Assembly (NCBI GenBank): GCA_011754535.1
Contig: JAAQVN010000001.1
Span: forward strand, 124,001-188,000
Reading direction: 5' to 3'
Source of the DNA: Enterobacter asburiae
GTDB lineage: Bacteria; Pseudomonadota; Gammaproteobacteria; Enterobacterales; Enterobacteriaceae
Length of the DNA: 64,000 nt
The position numbers and the translations under genes are program-made. The notes under the pieces were generated by a model, which worked only from the letters and a program-made list of their open reading frames with translations, did no database searches and was not told the origin of the DNA. Of this stretch, positions 63,333-64,000 are shown one piece after another; within the stretch, counting starts at the first letter, position 1, and every line of letters begins with the position of its first letter.

Positions 63333-63348
63333 TGTGACTGATTTCACA
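63333..63348. promoter_or_regulatory. Perfect CRP site in the mtlA-yibI region
   Basis: TGTGACTGATTTCACA is an exact TGTGA-N6-TCACA palindrome, about 310 bp upstream of mtlA and 320 bp upstream of yibI, so it could serve either gene. Confidence 0.8.
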
Positions 63349-63397
63349 AAATATTTTTATGCAGATTTCTCCGACTGGGATCGGCGTCAGGATGGCC

Positions 63398-63457
63398 TTC
63401 CGTGACACGGAAAGCTAAAAAAACACTTTTCGTATGTAGTATGGCGGAAAGCTAAAA
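63398..63457. repeat. Short palindrome with 13-bp direct repeats upstream of yibI
   Basis: TTCCGTGACACGGAA (63398-63412) is a 7-bp-arm palindrome. Its right arm begins the sequence CGGAAAGCTAAAA, which recurs exactly 37 bp further on (63445-63457). Such paired repeats could be binding sites; no known factor is suggested by the sequence. Confidence 0.5.
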
Positions 63458-63665
63458 CCTGAATTACGCTCATTATGTAAGGTTGAGTATATTATTATTC
63501 AGGATATATTTTGACACGCTTATAAACTTGCATGGAGATATTATAAAAAACGATACTCCCCGGCTCTGAAATAATCAGTGTGCCTTTTAAATTTAAAAAT
63601 AAATTAATTAGGCTGCGTGCTGTTTTATTAGTTTAATGAGTTGACGTTGTTTAAGTGAGGAGAAT

Positions 63666-64000
63666 ATGTTTCTCAACTATTTCGCGCTGGGCGTGTTGAT
63701 TTTTGTATTTCTGGTTCTTTTTTACGGAATCATCGCCATTCATGATATCCCCTATAATATGGCCAAAAAGCGCAATCATCCCCATGCCGATGCTATTCAT
63801 ACGGCAGGCTGGATCAGCCTGTTTACGCTCCATGCCATCTGGCCATTCCTGTGGATTTGGGCCACCCTGTACCGCGAAGATCGCGGCTGGGGTATGCAGA
63901 ACCACATCACCAGGGCGGATGAGGTTCCGGGCATGGATGCGCTGGCCAAACGCGTGGCCGAGTTAGAACACAAGCTGGCAGCGGTTCAGCCCTCTGATGA
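63666..64000 (+). CDS. yibI: YibI/YiaW-type DUF3302 inner-membrane protein (partial at right edge)
   Basis: Plus-strand frame from the ATG at 63666 (preceded by AGGAGAAT) running off the window after 111 complete codons. It begins MFLNYFALGVLIFVFLVLFYG, with two hydrophobic segments (residues ~5-25 and ~50-70, WISLFTLHAIWPFLWIWATL) and a coiled-coil-like C-terminal tail (DALAKRVAELEHKLAAV). The family is DUF3302, shared by E. coli YibI and YiaW. The position divergent to mtlA, as in E. coli, favours YibI. In E. coli it is followed by yibH, a HlyD-like membrane-fusion protein. Function unknown. Confidence 0.88.
   Translation, partial: MFLNYFALGVLIFVFLVLFYGIIAIHDIPYNMAKKRNHPHADAIHTAGWISLFTLHAIWPFLWIWATLYREDRGWGMQNHITRADEVPGMDALAKRVAELEHKLAAVQPSD

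Larger units (their letters stand above)
63030..63665. other. 636-bp regulatory region between mtlA and yibI
   Basis: No gene is supported here. It holds five CRP-like sites between 63123 and 63348, a palindrome at 63398-63412, two copies of CGGAAAGCTAAAA at 63408-63420 and 63445-63457, and a very AT-rich stretch from about 63470 to 63650 that probably contains the yibI promoter. Confidence 0.7.

Noticed and set aside
63030..63665. A small gene or sRNA in the mtlA-yibI gap
   Set aside because: The 79-codon minus-strand frame at 63169-63408 covers CRP sites and has no ribosome-binding site or known homologue; no convincing sRNA terminator was seen.

Overview
This is a chromosomal segment of a member of the Enterobacteriaceae. 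Gene order follows the E. coli 82-minute region: selC, yicJI, yicH, xanP, gltS, recG-trmH-spoT-rpoZ-gmk, ligB, yicG, yicC, rph-pyrE, slmA, dut-coaBC, radC-rpmBG-mutM, coaD, the waa (LPS core) cluster, kbl-tdh, gpmM-envC-yibQ, yibN-grxC-secB-gpsA-cysE, trmL, lldPRD, yibL, mtlADR and yibI. The core LPS genes are of the Klebsiella/Enterobacter kind (waaE, wabG, wabH, wabN) rather than the E. coli kind (waaG/waaP/waaY). A G/C-rich palindromic repeat built on CCCTCACCC...CTCTCCCC occurs three times. I infer an Enterobacter (cloacae-complex-like) or close relative; species cannot be fixed by reading alone.

Layout. (1) 1-2.3 kb: AT-rich accessory DNA, the end of an integrative element at the 3' end of selC (tRNA-Sec). 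It has a P4-type tyrosine integrase and, 5 bp downstream in the same direction, an unrecognised gene that runs off the left edge. (2) 2.6-26.9 kb: conserved housekeeping genes for xyloside use, purine and glutamate transport, DNA repair, stringent response, pyrimidine, dUTP and CoA metabolism, and ribosomal proteins L28/L33. (3) 26.9-41.1 kb: coaD and the LPS core cluster in two leftward blocks, hldD-waaF-waaC-GT9-GT2-waaL and waaQ-wabG-wabH-GT2-waaA-waaE-coaD, with wabN alone on the plus strand between them. (4) 41.3-43.6 kb: kbl-tdh threonine catabolism. (5) 43.6-49.5 kb: leftward gpmM-envC-yibQ followed by two glycosyltransferase-like genes of unknown job. (6) 49.8-53.4 kb: yibN-grxC-secB-gpsA, cysE and trmL. 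(7) 53.4-58.8 kb: an aromatic-acid-type MFS transporter and the L-lactate operon lldPRD with two LldR-type operators. (8) 58.9-64 kb: yibL, the mannitol operon mtlADR with a CRP-site-rich control region, and the start of yibI.

Most of the window is ordinary core genome. The places that merit a second look are: the unrecognised cargo gene beside the selC integrase; the palindromic repeat that supplies the C-terminus of YicH; the variable part of the LPS cluster (waaL plus two unassigned glycosyltransferases); the two glycosyltransferase-like genes appended to gpmM-envC-yibQ; and a hairpin that buries the trmL ribosome-binding site. Names were assigned by recognising protein sequences and synteny; no database search was run.
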